This document shows, piece by piece, positions 22,721-33,905 of a DNA stretch of 64,000 nt. Source of the DNA: Epiperipatus broadwayi (Eukaryota > Onychophora > Udeonychophora > Euonychophora > Peripatidae). Made by a program: the position numbers and the translations under genes. The notes below the pieces were generated by a model. It worked only from the letters and a program-made list of their open reading frames with translations, was not told the origin of the DNA and made no database searches. Numbering within the stretch: position 1 is the first letter of the stretch; every line of letters starts with the position of its first letter. The stretch covers positions 17,785,490 through 17,849,489 of the forward strand of contig JAQFVV010012400.1 in the NCBI GenBank assembly GCA_028023455.1, given 5' to 3'.

Positions 22721-25005
22721 TATACCGGTTAACTTTTACTCCGTTGATATGAGCATGCACATAAACCGAACATGAGGGAAAATATGGCGACATGCCGAAG
22801 TAAGAAGAGATTCAAAACTCTACCGTAACAGTGTTACGGACACAGAAGATACTTATGGAAAGGTTGACTCTTACATACCTTTGGGGGATGACTCTAAATC
22901 AACCCCTCGCGCCACTCCCAGAAGGAAATTTAACTCTCCTCCTGAAAGGATATGCAAGTTCAAATGATATTAGGGCATGTGTGCCGATAAATAATTATTC
23001 ATAAAAAAATAATAAATAAGTATCCTCATGCTAAATAGAGATTTAAAACCCGGTAAGATGATTTCCCATTTGCTAGCTCAGCGTACTCTTTTCTCAGTTA
23101 AAGAATGGGGATCAGAAAACTCACATAATTAACTAATATGGGGTTAGAGAAAGTAAATGACAAAGAGAATAAAGAAAAATTATGGCAGTAGTCACTTTAG
23201 AATTATAATATAAATATTTTATTAACCCATTACCCATACCATTTATAATATGAATACATTCCCAGATCGATTAGATATACGAAACAAATGTTACACTACA
23301 TAAATCCTATTAATACAACAAAATCATAATCATAAAGAAATACTTAATAAAGCAATAATTAAATTAAATAAAGGAAAATTTCTTTCTTAATAAGAAAATA
23401 AATCAAATAATTATACGTGAGAGAGTGATCTGTGGATTATAAATAAACTCACACATATGCATTACGCAGATAAAGAAAAATTAACAAGTTATATACAGGT
23501 GGGTTTATGTACGTATGTACATGAAATATATATTTATGAAATGGATATTAAATTTAAAATAAAATAAACACAAAAAAAATAGTGTACCCGATAAAGTCTA
23601 TGAGCTTCACTCTTGTATGGGTTTTGAGTGGGCTATACGTTCATCTACTGCAGCAAGGGCTGGACTTGACTGCATTATAAGTTCATAGAATTGATCATCA
23701 TCACCTTGGTGCTTGAATCTCGGGGTTTACATTCTGTTGGGATGGCAGGAGCGGAGCTGGATGGACACACTGAAGTTGGCTTCTATTCCATGATCATTTT
23801 ATCTGCAAGCGAATGCTTGATTGGCATCTTTAAGTTGGAGAATGGATATTCAACAGGATATTAAATGATATCAATCGTCCTTTATTGGTTTAAGGATCCT
23901 AGGTTAACTGCAGGCTTTGATGGCATGTTGTAGTTATGCTTCCATCAGAATCAACTGACTGGTTAACTGCTAGGTTATTTCAATGATGGCAAGGTATTAG
24001 AATCAGCATGATTACAACAGTTGCATGACTTCGCATTTTTCAGAATAGCATTAGCTTCCCAATAAGATTTGCAAACGTGAACTGCTCTCTTTGACAAGAA
24101 AAAGTTAGACTGCCTTCTTTGAAAAGCAAAAGTCAACTTCCTTCTTTGAAAATCAAAAGTCAACTGCCCTCTCACAATTTCAGAACAGATATCCCACCTC
24201 CATACACAAAAATTAATTAAATCTCATTGAATTGGTTTGACTAATTGTTTTAAGAATTTGATTTCCAATTAGTTTTTTTTCTTATTTTTTTTATATCTCC
24301 ATTCAGATCACAATTAAGAAATGATAACATCTTTTTACTCTTGATTAATTTCATTATCAGAATCGAAGTTTTTTTCTGTTTTAATTAAAAAATTGTTTCA
24401 TATAACTTGAACATTCCTCTCTCCACGCATTATCGCAAGTCTAATTAAACTCTTTTGTCCTGTTAAAATTATTTTAGCATGGACAGGAAGTCACAATGCC
24501 TTTAGGCTTTTCTTAAATTTAAGACAATGACTTGCTCAAATGCAACTGAAGAGAAAATGACCATTAAAACCTCGATTTTGAAATTATTCTTAAATATTTT
24601 TAATCAACAGTAATATTTAAAATTTTCCTTTTTACATTTTTGTAAACCCTCAAAAAATATAAATAGAGAATAACAATTTGTTAAATAAACGCTGTTTCTT
24701 CAACAAACAAAAATATTTAAAATTATAAATACACTTTGGAATTATCTTTTTCTTTTTTTAAAAAAATAAAAAACACAAAAATCAAAATTGCAAATACATA
24801 TTTCTAAGCCTTTAAACATTGGCTTTAAACATATGTGTGTGTGAGTTTATGCTATAGCCACAGTTCTCTCTCTTAATTTATAACAAATTTTAATTATATA
24901 AATAGTATACCCACCCCCCATTTAATGGCTTTTTATGTATTTTCAACCATTAATTTATCTGACCTTATCTTGTGCTTGGCCACATCAAACGTGCCTGGCA
25001 CAATA
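22721..25005 (-). repeat. 3' LTR (element sense) of the 8-kb retrotransposon
   Basis: It matches the other LTR over its full length with roughly 35 substitutions and a few homopolymer indels. Most substitutions exchange CG for TG or CA. In element sense it begins TATTGTGCCAGGCACG and ends AACCGGTATA, without the usual TG...CA ends. At 24,090-24,175 it contains four imperfect tandem units of about 25-30 bp based on CTTCTTTGAAAAxCAAAAGT. Its inner edge abuts the polypurine tract. The short minus-strand frame at 23,975-24,175 is just a translation of these tandem units. Confidence 0.9.
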
Positions 25006-25014
25006 CCCCCCTCT
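25006..25014 (-). other. Polypurine tract
   Basis: The minus strand reads AGAGGGGGG immediately before the 3' LTR. In LTR elements this RNase H-resistant tract primes plus-strand DNA synthesis. The position and composition are as expected. Confidence 0.75.
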
Positions 25015-25608
25015 GACATGAGACATTTAAATGGAGTTTATCATTTTAATGTCTTTATTATTAATCGTATTTTACAAAAACTTAAAATTTTATAACATAT
25101 ATCTTTGGTGAACAGTAGGCATGATGTCCAGAACCCAGAGGTATGGAACCCCATCTCCCAAGCATTTATGCACACAAGCCAAGTCTGCATCGATCTCCCC
25201 AGGCCAGAAACACCAAGAAACACAGAATCACAGCATAAAGATCTGTCATATCTAGAGCTCTGCGACAGCCAAGCAAAGTAAAATGTGTGAGTCCAATGAC
25301 TACATCTTAAAGAACTCGTCCCAGAGGAATTTTCATCTCTGCCATCCACTGCACTCATGCTCGTTCCTTATTGAGGCTTACAGAGTCTTTTGCAGTGGAA
25401 TAAAACCCAGAGGAATTTTCATCTCTGCCTACTCTGCCACAATGTCACAGAACTTCCAGACCATGCCAAGACCTCCAACAATTCCTCTGCACTCTCACCA
25501 TCTCTAACCCTAGAACACAGAAAGCAGACTGACCTACACACACAACACTCAGAAAACCGAAGTCCACACATCTGATCCTCAAATGACATGACCATTTATT
25601 ATAAAAGC
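25015..25608 (-). other. Unassigned interior of the LTR element between gag and 3' LTR
   Basis: This stretch is noticeably richer in G+C than its surroundings. It repeats CAGAGGAATTTTCATCTCTG twice (near 25,321 and 25,409). A 105-codon minus-strand frame at 25,041-25,358 shows no protease, RT, integrase or envelope motif. It may be 3' untranslated sequence or a captured fragment. Confidence 0.4.
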
Positions 25609-27169
25609 CTACCTGCTATTTTTACTACACCCAGGCTGAGGCAAAGGTGATCTAGCCTGCTTTCCCTTTCCTTTATATACTAGTTTGTCGATTTTCTTTT
25701 CCACAGTATCATTGTCTGTCATTCGCTTAAGATTTCTGGAATACTTATCATTATACCAAGGTTTGCGTTCAGCTGCATATTTGTTCCCCCCCCAGCCCAT
25801 GGCATTGAGGCCAATGTTTTCATGGGTTCTATCTGGTGGATGGCCCTGTTGGCTCATATCCACTGCACTCAGTAGTTCAGCCACTGACTCTATCGAATTT
25901 GTATTGGCAGTGAGAAGCATTTGCTCAATTCTAAAGGGTAGGTTGTGGTGTATTATCCTTATGATCTGGCCTTCCGATGTGTGGCATGCACTGAGCTTCC
26001 TTAGCTTAGCCACTTGTCTTTGGAAAAATTTTAGATAGCTCTCCCCCCCCCCCATTAGCCCTATACTTCTCTTGCATAATCTGGTATAAGATGGTCTCCT
26101 GGCGCTCTTCGCTCCAGAAATTTCTTACTAGCGCTTCTTTATAACCCTCAAAGGTTGGTGGTTGGTAGAACAAAGATTCCCACCATGACTGAGCATCACC
26201 CTGTAGGTGGTTACTTGCAATGGTTAGTTTATCTTTCTCTACCATTCTGTTAGCACTGAAATACTTTTCCAAGCTATTTATATGCTCCAATGGAGCTTCT
26301 CCAGCTTGCCCCTCAAAAATTCTAATCTTTAAAAACTGGTTGATGTTAGATTGATATAACTGACATCCCTCTACTATCTTAGCCTCTCCAAATTCTTGCT
26401 GCATAGGTCTTACTTTTCCATCCCCACTATGCGGTTCCTGATTTACTTTTGCTAACTCACTACTATCCTCATACCCTTCAACTATTTTCATCCGTGTTAT
26501 ATTATCCCCTGTCATTATTTTCTTTCTAACTATATTTATATCCTCCACCCTTTGTTCCATTATCATTTTCTGTTCTTTTATCATATTGATATCTTGTTTT
26601 TCTATCAACTGTTTTTCGATTTGAGCCACTGTCTGGCACAGATTCTCTATTCGCTCATCATTCTCAGTTACATGCATTTCTAGCTTCACTATTCCATTAC
26701 TATAATCTTTCACTGTTTCTTCAACCCTTTCTTCTATTTCTTGTATTCTCTTGCAATCTGCTTCCATTACTTGCTGCCTTGTTTGGATTTCTTCCAACCT
26801 ATCACTATTAATCTGATGGAGGCCCCTACATTTTTCTTCTACACCTTGAAACCTTGTTTCAATCCCTAAGGATATTTCTTCCCTAAAGCCATCAAACTTT
26901 TTAGCTATCTCCTTTGACATCTGACTGATTTCTAGCCTTATAGTATTTACAAACATCTCCATCATTTTCATTAAGTTTTCATTTTCCCCCATGGGTTTTC
27001 CTTCACTTTGAGGCTCCATTGCTTCCTCTATTCTGCTTTCAGATCTTTGAGGCTGGCTTTCTTCTGCCATTTCCCCAATTATTTCATCGTGCTTTTCACT
27101 CATATCTATCTTTTTTTGCTTTTGCTTTCTGGACTGTGATCTTGTCCACATATATAGTATTATTTTCAC
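25609..27169 (-). pseudogene. gag of the LTR retrotransposon, broken by a frameshift at a G11 run
   Basis: The upstream part (27,169-26,006, 387 codons) has a Lys/Arg-rich start, a long Glu/Lys/Gln-rich probable coiled coil (about residues 90-215), and from about residue 285 a capsid-like domain. Recognisable there are FEGQAGEAPLEHINSLEKYF, AQSWWESLF and ALVRNFWSEERQETILYQIM, the pattern of Ty3-type retrotransposon Gag. The capsid homology breaks at a run of eleven G on the coding strand (26,043-26,053) and continues in another frame at 26,055-25,609 (QRQVAKLRKLS, LPFRIEQMLL). The C-terminus is basic but shows no CCHC knuckle. The break could be a real slippage mutation, a sequencing error at the homopolymer, or less likely a recoding site. 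Confidence 0.75.
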
Positions 27170-28469
27170 CTGATTATAAATTTGCTTTGTTATACAACTT
27201 TAACTATATTTTATTTGATTAACTCTTAAGACTATGGTTTAATGCTACTTTGATTAACTTAATTCTCTTTATTTATTTCTTTTCATAAAATAATTCAGCA
27301 CGCGCCGTACCGAGCTTCCGTTATCCCTACCGTCATTTATTTCTCCCTTCCGAGTTATATTTCTCTCATTCATTTATTAACTATAAATAATAAAATTATT
27401 CTGAGATCACCCTTCAAACACCAATAAAAACATATCCAAACCAAGCTAACATTAAATTGTGCACGTATTGGGATTGTTTTCAAAATGAAACGAAAAGAAA
27501 TTGATCGTGAATAGTATTACGATTCTGAACTGTTTCGTGCCATCAAAAACTAAATTCCCTATCATGCAACTTCACAATTCTACTTTATTCAATAAAGATC
27601 TACTTTCCCTTTTCTCTTTTTACAAAAAAAAATCTTTATTTCCGCAGTCCGCCGCTTGTTTTTATACAATACGTAGTTTACGCTTGTATACTATCATTTA
27701 TTTTTACTATAACCACTTATATATAGCTAAAACAATCTAAATCAATATTACTGTAGTGATGAAAGGTCACTTCAAAAACAAAATATAGTTTTTAAAGTTA
27801 TTATTTATTAAGATTCACCACCTGTTTTTATACAATACGTAGTTTACGCTAATATACTGCAGTCTATTTCTTTCTACAATTGTTTTATTTATTTAACTTT
27901 TTTTTTAAATTTATTTCTACTATAAATATTTATATATAGCTAAAACAATCTAAATCAATAGTATTGTAGTGACAAAGGTCACTTCAAAAACAAAATAAAG
28001 CTTAAAATTCTTATATATTAAGATTTGATTATACCTATATACTGCTGTTTATTTTTATTAAATGCGCAGTTTATACTTTTATACTGCCTTTTATTTTTAT
28101 TAAATATGTATATACGACAAAATAAACTTAATCAGTATTATCATAGTGACAAACGTCACTTCAAAAAAACAAAACAAAATTTAGCATTCTTATTTATAAA
28201 GATTCTCAATCATAAACTTTTTTAAATATGCACACGGTAATATAATCTAAATGAGTGCTACTGTAGTGACAATTGTCACTTCAAAAACAAAACAAAGTTT
28301 AGAATTTTATTTATCAAGTTTCTCAATCGTTAACTTCTTTTCTCTTTTTTTAAATCTTGTCTCTTACAAAAAATTCATTCCCAATATTTTTGAGATTTTG
28401 CGAGATTTTCCCTTTTCTTTAGTTACGTTTAGTGGCCATGTCTTTCCTATACTGGCCACGTTAAGTAAG
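27170..28469 (-). repeat. Leader of the LTR element with four diverged tandem repeats
   Basis: Between primer site and gag, a unit of 120-215 bp recurs about four times (27,640-28,330). Each repeat carries a spaced palindrome on the pattern AGTGAC-N4-GTCACT, followed by TCAAAAACAAAA. Each also has a stretch like TATAGCTAAAACAATCTAAA or a relative of it. Palindromes lie at 27,755-27,771, 27,968-27,983, 28,145-28,160 and 28,265-28,280. The short plus-strand frames here are incidental. Repeated protein-binding sites in a retrotransposon leader are known from Drosophila gypsy, but the motif here is different and its role is unknown. Confidence 0.75.
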
Positions 28470-28487
28470 GCCCCATGTTGGGCGCCA
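28470..28487 (-). other. Primer-binding site, tRNA-Lys(CUU) type
   Basis: The minus strand reads TGGCGCCCAACATGGGGC. It is complementary to the 3' end of animal tRNA-Lys of the class used by many retroviruses and retrotransposons (TGGCGCCCAACGTGGGGC), with one difference, ACA for ACG. That difference is itself a CpG transition. It lies about 13 bases inside the LTR edge, slightly further than usual, which is one reason the LTR boundary is uncertain. Confidence 0.8.
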
Positions 28488-28500
28488 AAAATTTCTATTC

Positions 28501-30779
28501 TATACTGGTTAACTTTTACTCCATTGATATGAGCATGCACATAAACCGAACATGAGGGAAAATATGGTGACATGCCAAAGTAAGAAGAGATTCAAAACTC
28601 TACCGTAACAGTGTTACGGACACAGAAGATACTTATGGAAAGGTTGACTCTTACATACCTTTGGGGGATGACTCTAAATCAACCCCTCGTGCCACTCCCA
28701 GAAGGAAATTTAACTCTCCTCCTGAAAGGATATGCAAGTTCAAATGATATTAGGGCATGTGTGCCAATAAATAATTATTCATAAAAAAATAATAAATAAG
28801 TATCCTCGTGCTAAATAGAGATTTAAAACCCGGTAAGATGATTTCCCATTTGCTAGCTCAGCGTACTCTTTTCTCAGTTAAAGAATGGGGATCGGAAAAC
28901 TCGCATAATTAACTAATATGGGGTTAGAGAAAGTAAATGACAAAGAGAATAAAGAAAAATTATGGCAGTAGTCGCTTTAGAATTATAATATAAATATTTT
29001 ATTAACCCATTACCCATACCATTTATAATATGAATACATTCCCAGATCGATTAGATATACGAAACAAATGTTACACTACATAAATCCTATTAATACAACA
29101 AAATCATAATCATAAAGAAATACTTAATAAAGCAATAATTAAATTAAATAAAGGAAAATTTCTTTCTTAATAAGAAAATAAATCAAATAATTATACGTGA
29201 GAGAGTGATCTGTGGATTATAAATAAACTCACACATATGCATTACGCAGATAAAGAAAAATTAACAAGTTATATACAGGTGGGTTTATGTACGTATGTAC
29301 ATGAAATATATATTTATGAAATGGGTATTAAATTTAAAATAAAATAAACACAAAAAAATAGTGTACCCGATAAAGTCTATGAGCTTCATTCTTGTATGGG
29401 TTTTGAGTGGGCTATACGTTCATCTACTGCGGCAAGGGCTGGACTTGACTGCATTATAAGTTCATAGAATTGATCATCATCACCTTGGTGCTTGAATCTC
29501 AGGGTTTACATTCTGTTGGGATGGCAGGAGCGGAGCTGGACGGACACGCTGAAGTCGGCTTCTATTCCATGATCATTTTATCTGCAAGCGAATGCTTGAT
29601 TTGCATCTTTAAGTTGGAGAATGGATATTCAACAGGATATTAAACGATATCAATCGTCCTTTATTGGTTTAAGGATCCTAGGTTAACTGCAGGCTTTGAT
29701 GGCGTGTTGTAGTTATGCTTCCATCAGAATCAACTGACTGGTTAACTGCTAGGTTATTTCAATGATGGCAAGGTATTAGAATCAGCATGATTAAAACAGT
29801 TGCATGACTTCGCATTTTTCAGAATAGCATTAGCTTCCCAATAAGATTTGCAAACGTGAACTGCTCTCTTTGACAAGAAAAAGTTAGACTGCCTTCTTTG
29901 AAAAGCAAAAGTCAACTGCCTTCTTTGAAAATCAAAAGTCAACTGCCCTCTCGCAATTTCAGAACAGATATCCCACCTCCATACACAAAAATTAATTAAA
30001 TCTCATTGAATTGGTTTGACTAATTGTTTTAAGAATTTGATTTCCAATTAGTTTTTTCTTATTTTTTTATATCTCCATTCAGATCACAATTAAGAAATGA
30101 TAACATCTTTTTACTCTTGATTAATTACCTTATCAGAATCGAAGTTTTTTTCTGTTTTAACAAACAATTGTTTCATATAACTTGAACATTCCTCTCTCCA
30201 CGCATTATCGCAAGTCTAATTAAACTCTTTTGTCCTGTTAAAATTATTTTAGCATGGACAGGAAGCCAGAATGCCTTTAGGCTTTTCTTAAATTTAAGAC
30301 AATGACTTGCTCAAATGCAACTGAAGAGAAAATGACCATTAAAACCTCGATTTTGAAATTATTCTTAAATATTTTTAATCAATAGTAATATTTAAAATTT
30401 TCCTTTTTACATTTTTGTAAACCCTCAAAAAATATAAATAGAGAATAACAATTTGTTAAATAAATGCTGTTTCTTCAACAAACAAAAATATTTAAAATTA
30501 TAAATACACTTTGGAATTATCTTTTTCTTTTTTAAAAAAAATAAAAACACAAAAATCAAAATTGCAAATACATATTTCTAAGCCTTTAAACATTGGCTTT
30601 AAACATATGTGTGTGTGAGTTTATATTATCGCCACAGCTCTCTCTCTTAATTTATAACAAATTTTAATTATATAAATAGTATACCCACCCCCCATTTAAT
30701 GGCTTTTTACGTATTTTCAACCATTAATTTATCTGACCTTATCTTGTGCTTGGCCACATCAAACGTGCCTGGCACAATA
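28501..30779 (-). repeat. 5' LTR (element sense) of the 8-kb retrotransposon
   Basis: Near-identical to 22,721-25,005. In element sense it should carry the promoter and transcription start, but I could not place a convincing TATA box among the many AT runs. At many CpG sites one LTR keeps CG where the other has TG or CA, and this goes in both directions. The minus-strand frame at 29,754-29,942 corresponds to the frame at 23,975-24,175 in the other LTR and again translates the short tandem units, so I do not call it a gene. Confidence 0.9.
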
Positions 30780-30867
30780 TAAATAGAGATAGCCAGATAA
30801 ACAAACAATTGCATGGTTCAAATACTTCAGCATGATAAATCATTCATTTTATTATTATCATAAGTGT

Positions 30868-31075
30868 AATAATAATAATAATAATAATAGTAGGAGGAGG
30901 AGAAGTAGGAGTAGTAGTAGCAGTAGTAGCAGTAGTAGTAGCAGTAGTAGCAGCAGCAGTAGTAGTTCTAGTAGTAGTAGTAATAGTAGTGGTAACAGTA
31001 GTAGTAGCAGCAGTAGTAGTAATAAGAGTAGTAGTAGTAGTGGTAGTAGTAATAGCAGCAGCAGTAATCATATTT
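30868..31075. repeat. Impure trinucleotide satellite (AAT, then AGT/AGC/AGG)
   Basis: About 200 bp of imperfect trinucleotide repeats: an AAT run, then mixed AGG, AGT and AGC. The Ser-rich plus-strand frame and Thr-rich minus-strand frame over it are artefacts of the repeat. Confidence 0.95.
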
Positions 31076-31079
31076 CATT

Positions 31080-32419
31080 AAACAGAGAATTAAAAACTCA
31101 TTTTTTAATTTTATTTTATATAGAAGAAGATGGGTTTTACGACCATCTATTTTTTGTAGGAGGTAGAGAATATGTATAAAAGAAATTCAGTATCATTCTT
31201 TAATTAACCTGATAGTAATCTTTTATAAAAGCCACCACACTTTTACTTTTACTTATGTAACAAATTGTATAAGTTTAAATAAATGGTTAGATAATCAAAA
31301 TGATTTTTTTAGTAAAATATTGTAAGATTAGATAAATGTTTAAATTTATAAATGCCTTTATTTATGTATGAACATTTATACAACAATAATTCTTGATTGG
31401 ATCAGAATTTTTATATAATATGCAGAATAAAGTAATATCATGCACAATATTTAGTGGGTCTTAGATTCTAGTGATATATTTTGCATATGAGTGTGTGATG
31501 GACAGTTATTTTTCTGCCTGTTAGATCTTGTTATTGAGTACACAGCTAATACTTAAAGTTTTATAGCAATGTTTTAAATTTGTCTTTTTTAAAGAGTGGT
31601 TTTGTAGATTGGAGCTATCTTAGCATTGGTGTGTCATGTTTTTTTGCTGGAGGAGAATGTGAGAGCAGTTTTTGCCCTTTAATTACTGTGCAAACACTTA
31701 GCATTATAATTATAACATTATAAAAGAAATACCACAAACTCTATTAAACTACTAGTGTTTCAGTAAAAAAAAAAATGTAATTAATTCTTCCTCCAATAAA
31801 TTTTTTTATTTAAACAGATATTCATCCAATAAATTTTTTCATTTGTAGAAAAATCAAAGTTTAATTTTTATAGTTTGAATTTTTAATGTGGGCAGCTTCT
31901 TCTTTTTTTCTAATATGATTACTTCTAAGACTCACTGCTTTTCTGGTGAACTCTTTTTCTCATAGAAGCAGTCTTCATTCTTTAATAGAGGTTCTCAGGA
32001 GGAGTGTATTAATAAAACTTATTGCATAATCGATAGTAGCCCAGTAAAGCAATACTGAATGCTTTGATATGGATGTATTTTCAAATATTGTATTTTCTAT
32101 TTCTGATTATTTATTTATATAATTTGTGAGTTGATAATGCAATATTCTTATCAAGCTGATGCAGCAGGAAATTATTTTTTATGAAATATTTTGTTTCTTA
32201 ATGTCTACATCTGTGGGGAAATATACAATTATGTAATAAATTGTTTTTCTCTTCACTAGTGAAAATTGTAATTATAAATATGCGACTTTTTTCGCATGCG
32301 TTAGTGAAGCTATAATTATACTTAAAATAATGTGTAATAGGTCTGCTTAGCGCTTTCGAGATTAGCTTTGTGAATGAATACTGTTCTTTATTGTACACAT
32401 GTGCAAATGAGTTTGAATA
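31080..32419. other. A+T-rich DNA, no gene seen
   Basis: No supported gene or shared repeat. Its right edge grades into the C-terminal region of the Penelope-like relic, whose 3' boundary I cannot fix. Confidence 0.4.
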
Positions 32420-33905
32420 TTTAATTAGTCCATTGTTTAGAGAGAGCAAAGCATGCCTCTCTTCTATTAATGGCACTGGGATCATTTGCAATGTAAAAAG
32501 CTTCTTTAACTTTTGTTTTGGCATCATTCTTCTCTGTACAAACTATTTGGGCAGAACTAAGTTCAAATACATGGCCTGTAGCTGCTTGGTGGTCCCAGAA
32601 TACTGATGTTTCTTCATTTTTATTTTTAACCCTGTTGTAAACATACCTGTGTTGGTAAATTCTTGTATTAAGGTTAGCCCGAGTCTCATCATAGTAAGAT
32701 GCCTGTCAGCCTAATTGAGGGCATGCCATTTTATAGACCACATGAGGGACTTGATCTTTTTGTATTGTATTTTTGGAATTATTTATTAGTCGGTTAGTAT
32801 TGGGAGGTGTTCTGAAGCTAAATTTGAAATTATTAGGCAATTTTTTTGCAATAATTTGAGGTTACATTATGTATAAAAGGAATTGATAGGTATTTCATAT
32901 TGTCTTTAGGCTGTTTGTTTCTGAGTTTTCTATAAAATGTTTTTATTCTCTGATTGATTATATTGGGCTTAAAGCCTATGTTAGTCATTTCCTTTATATA
33001 TTTGTCGATGTTGTTTTTCCTATCCGCTATGTATTTACATAAATGATGATTTCTGAATAGGAAAGCATTCATACCTGCCTATTTGTATATGTTGGGAATT
33101 TTAGACTTAGGACTTGTGTAACCTCTTAGGTGCAGTGGTTTAACCATCATTTTATAATCTAGGTATGTGTTCTCTCTTTTTAATAACAAGTCTAGATATT
33201 TTATTTCTTGTTCATTGTTTTCATCAGTTCTACTGAGCGTTAATCCTGAGATGGCTTGAAATTCATTTTGTATGTTGATAGTGGTGGAAGGTTTTGCTGC
33301 AATAAAATGTCATCACCATGTCAACATACCGAGTGTATATGAGAGTTGGATCTGTTGTGAAATGTTTTGGAAGAATTTGGCTCTCGTAATGGTTTATGAT
33401 GATACTAGCAACAATTCCACTCATTGACAGTCCCATTGGCCAACCATCATTCGTAACATACCATTTGTTTTCAAATTTAGCCAATATGTTGTTATCCAGC
33501 CATTTCAAGAATTCTATTATAAAATCAATTCGTTTTGTTGGATAATTTTTCTTATTTAACTCATCTTTGATGATGATAATGGAGGTTTTTTTTGCTAATT
33601 AAGCCATAAAGTTCATTGACATTGCATACAGTCATTTTGTGTTCTAAATCTATTTTAGCATTTTTTTATTCGTTCCACAAATTCAAATGATGATTTGACA
33701 GTGTGGTTTCCAAATCCCAGAAAATCTACAAGCCATAGGTTGATCATTTTTGCCATTTGGAAATAGTGAACTCCTCCACAGTCGAGCATTAATCCGAGAG
33801 GAGAGTTTGTTTATGCAGTTTTATGTTGGCAAACATTCTTGGTGGTATGGAAGATGATGGATAGATTCGGAAATATTCAGCCCTAGACAATTATGATATA
33901 AAATG
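32420..33905 (-). mobile_element. Decayed Penelope-like retroelement (RT plus GIY-YIG endonuclease)
   Basis: Minus-strand order fits a Penelope-like element. First comes text like NHTVKSSFEFVERIK and NELYGLISKK (33,730-33,570). The RT core follows at 33,508-33,263, with DGWPMGLSMSGIVASIIINH (motif B) and RYVDMV in place of the catalytic YVDD, so the second Asp is lost. Next is the linker KNNIDKYIKEMTNIGFKPNI and YLSIPFIHNVTSNY (33,072-32,833). Last is a GIY-YIG-like endonuclease block (VVYKMACP near 32,735, RIYQHRY near 32,660), followed by TSVFWDHQAATGHVFE. Several stops and frameshifts separate the blocks. The 5' part is missing where the plus-strand RTE relic begins. Confidence 0.75.

Larger units (their letters stand above)
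22721..30779 (-). mobile_element. LTR retrotransposon with 2.28-kb LTRs, gag only (non-autonomous)
   Basis: Two long direct repeats (22,721-25,005 and 28,501-30,779) bracket a 3.5-kb interior. The interior holds, in minus-strand order, a tRNA-Lys-type primer-binding site, a 1.3-kb leader with tandem repeats, a frameshifted gag, about 0.6 kb of unassigned DNA and a polypurine tract. I see no protease, reverse transcriptase, RNase H or integrase, and the room left is too small for a normal pol of about 3 kb. The element would need proteins from a relative. LTR identity by eye is near 98%, so insertion was fairly recent. The exact outer edges are uncertain by up to about 20 bp because both flanks are AT runs, and no clear target-site duplication can be read. 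Confidence 0.85.

Noticed and set aside
25041-25575. Possible envelope or accessory ORFs in the LTR element
   Set aside because: Frames of 61-105 codons on both strands show no signal peptide, fusion or transmembrane pattern and no retroviral motif.
26043-26053. Programmed frameshift at the G11 run of gag
   Set aside because: The break lies inside the capsid-like domain rather than at a gag-pol junction, and there is no pol behind it. Mutation or sequencing error is simpler.
23975-29942. Small minus-strand frames conserved in both LTRs (23,975-24,175 and 29,754-29,942)
   Set aside because: Conservation is expected because LTRs are copies of each other. The peptide mirrors short tandem DNA units and has no known motif.
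30832-31179. 115-codon serine-rich open frame
   Set aside because: It is the translation of an impure trinucleotide satellite. The opposite strand gives a threonine-rich frame of the same kind.
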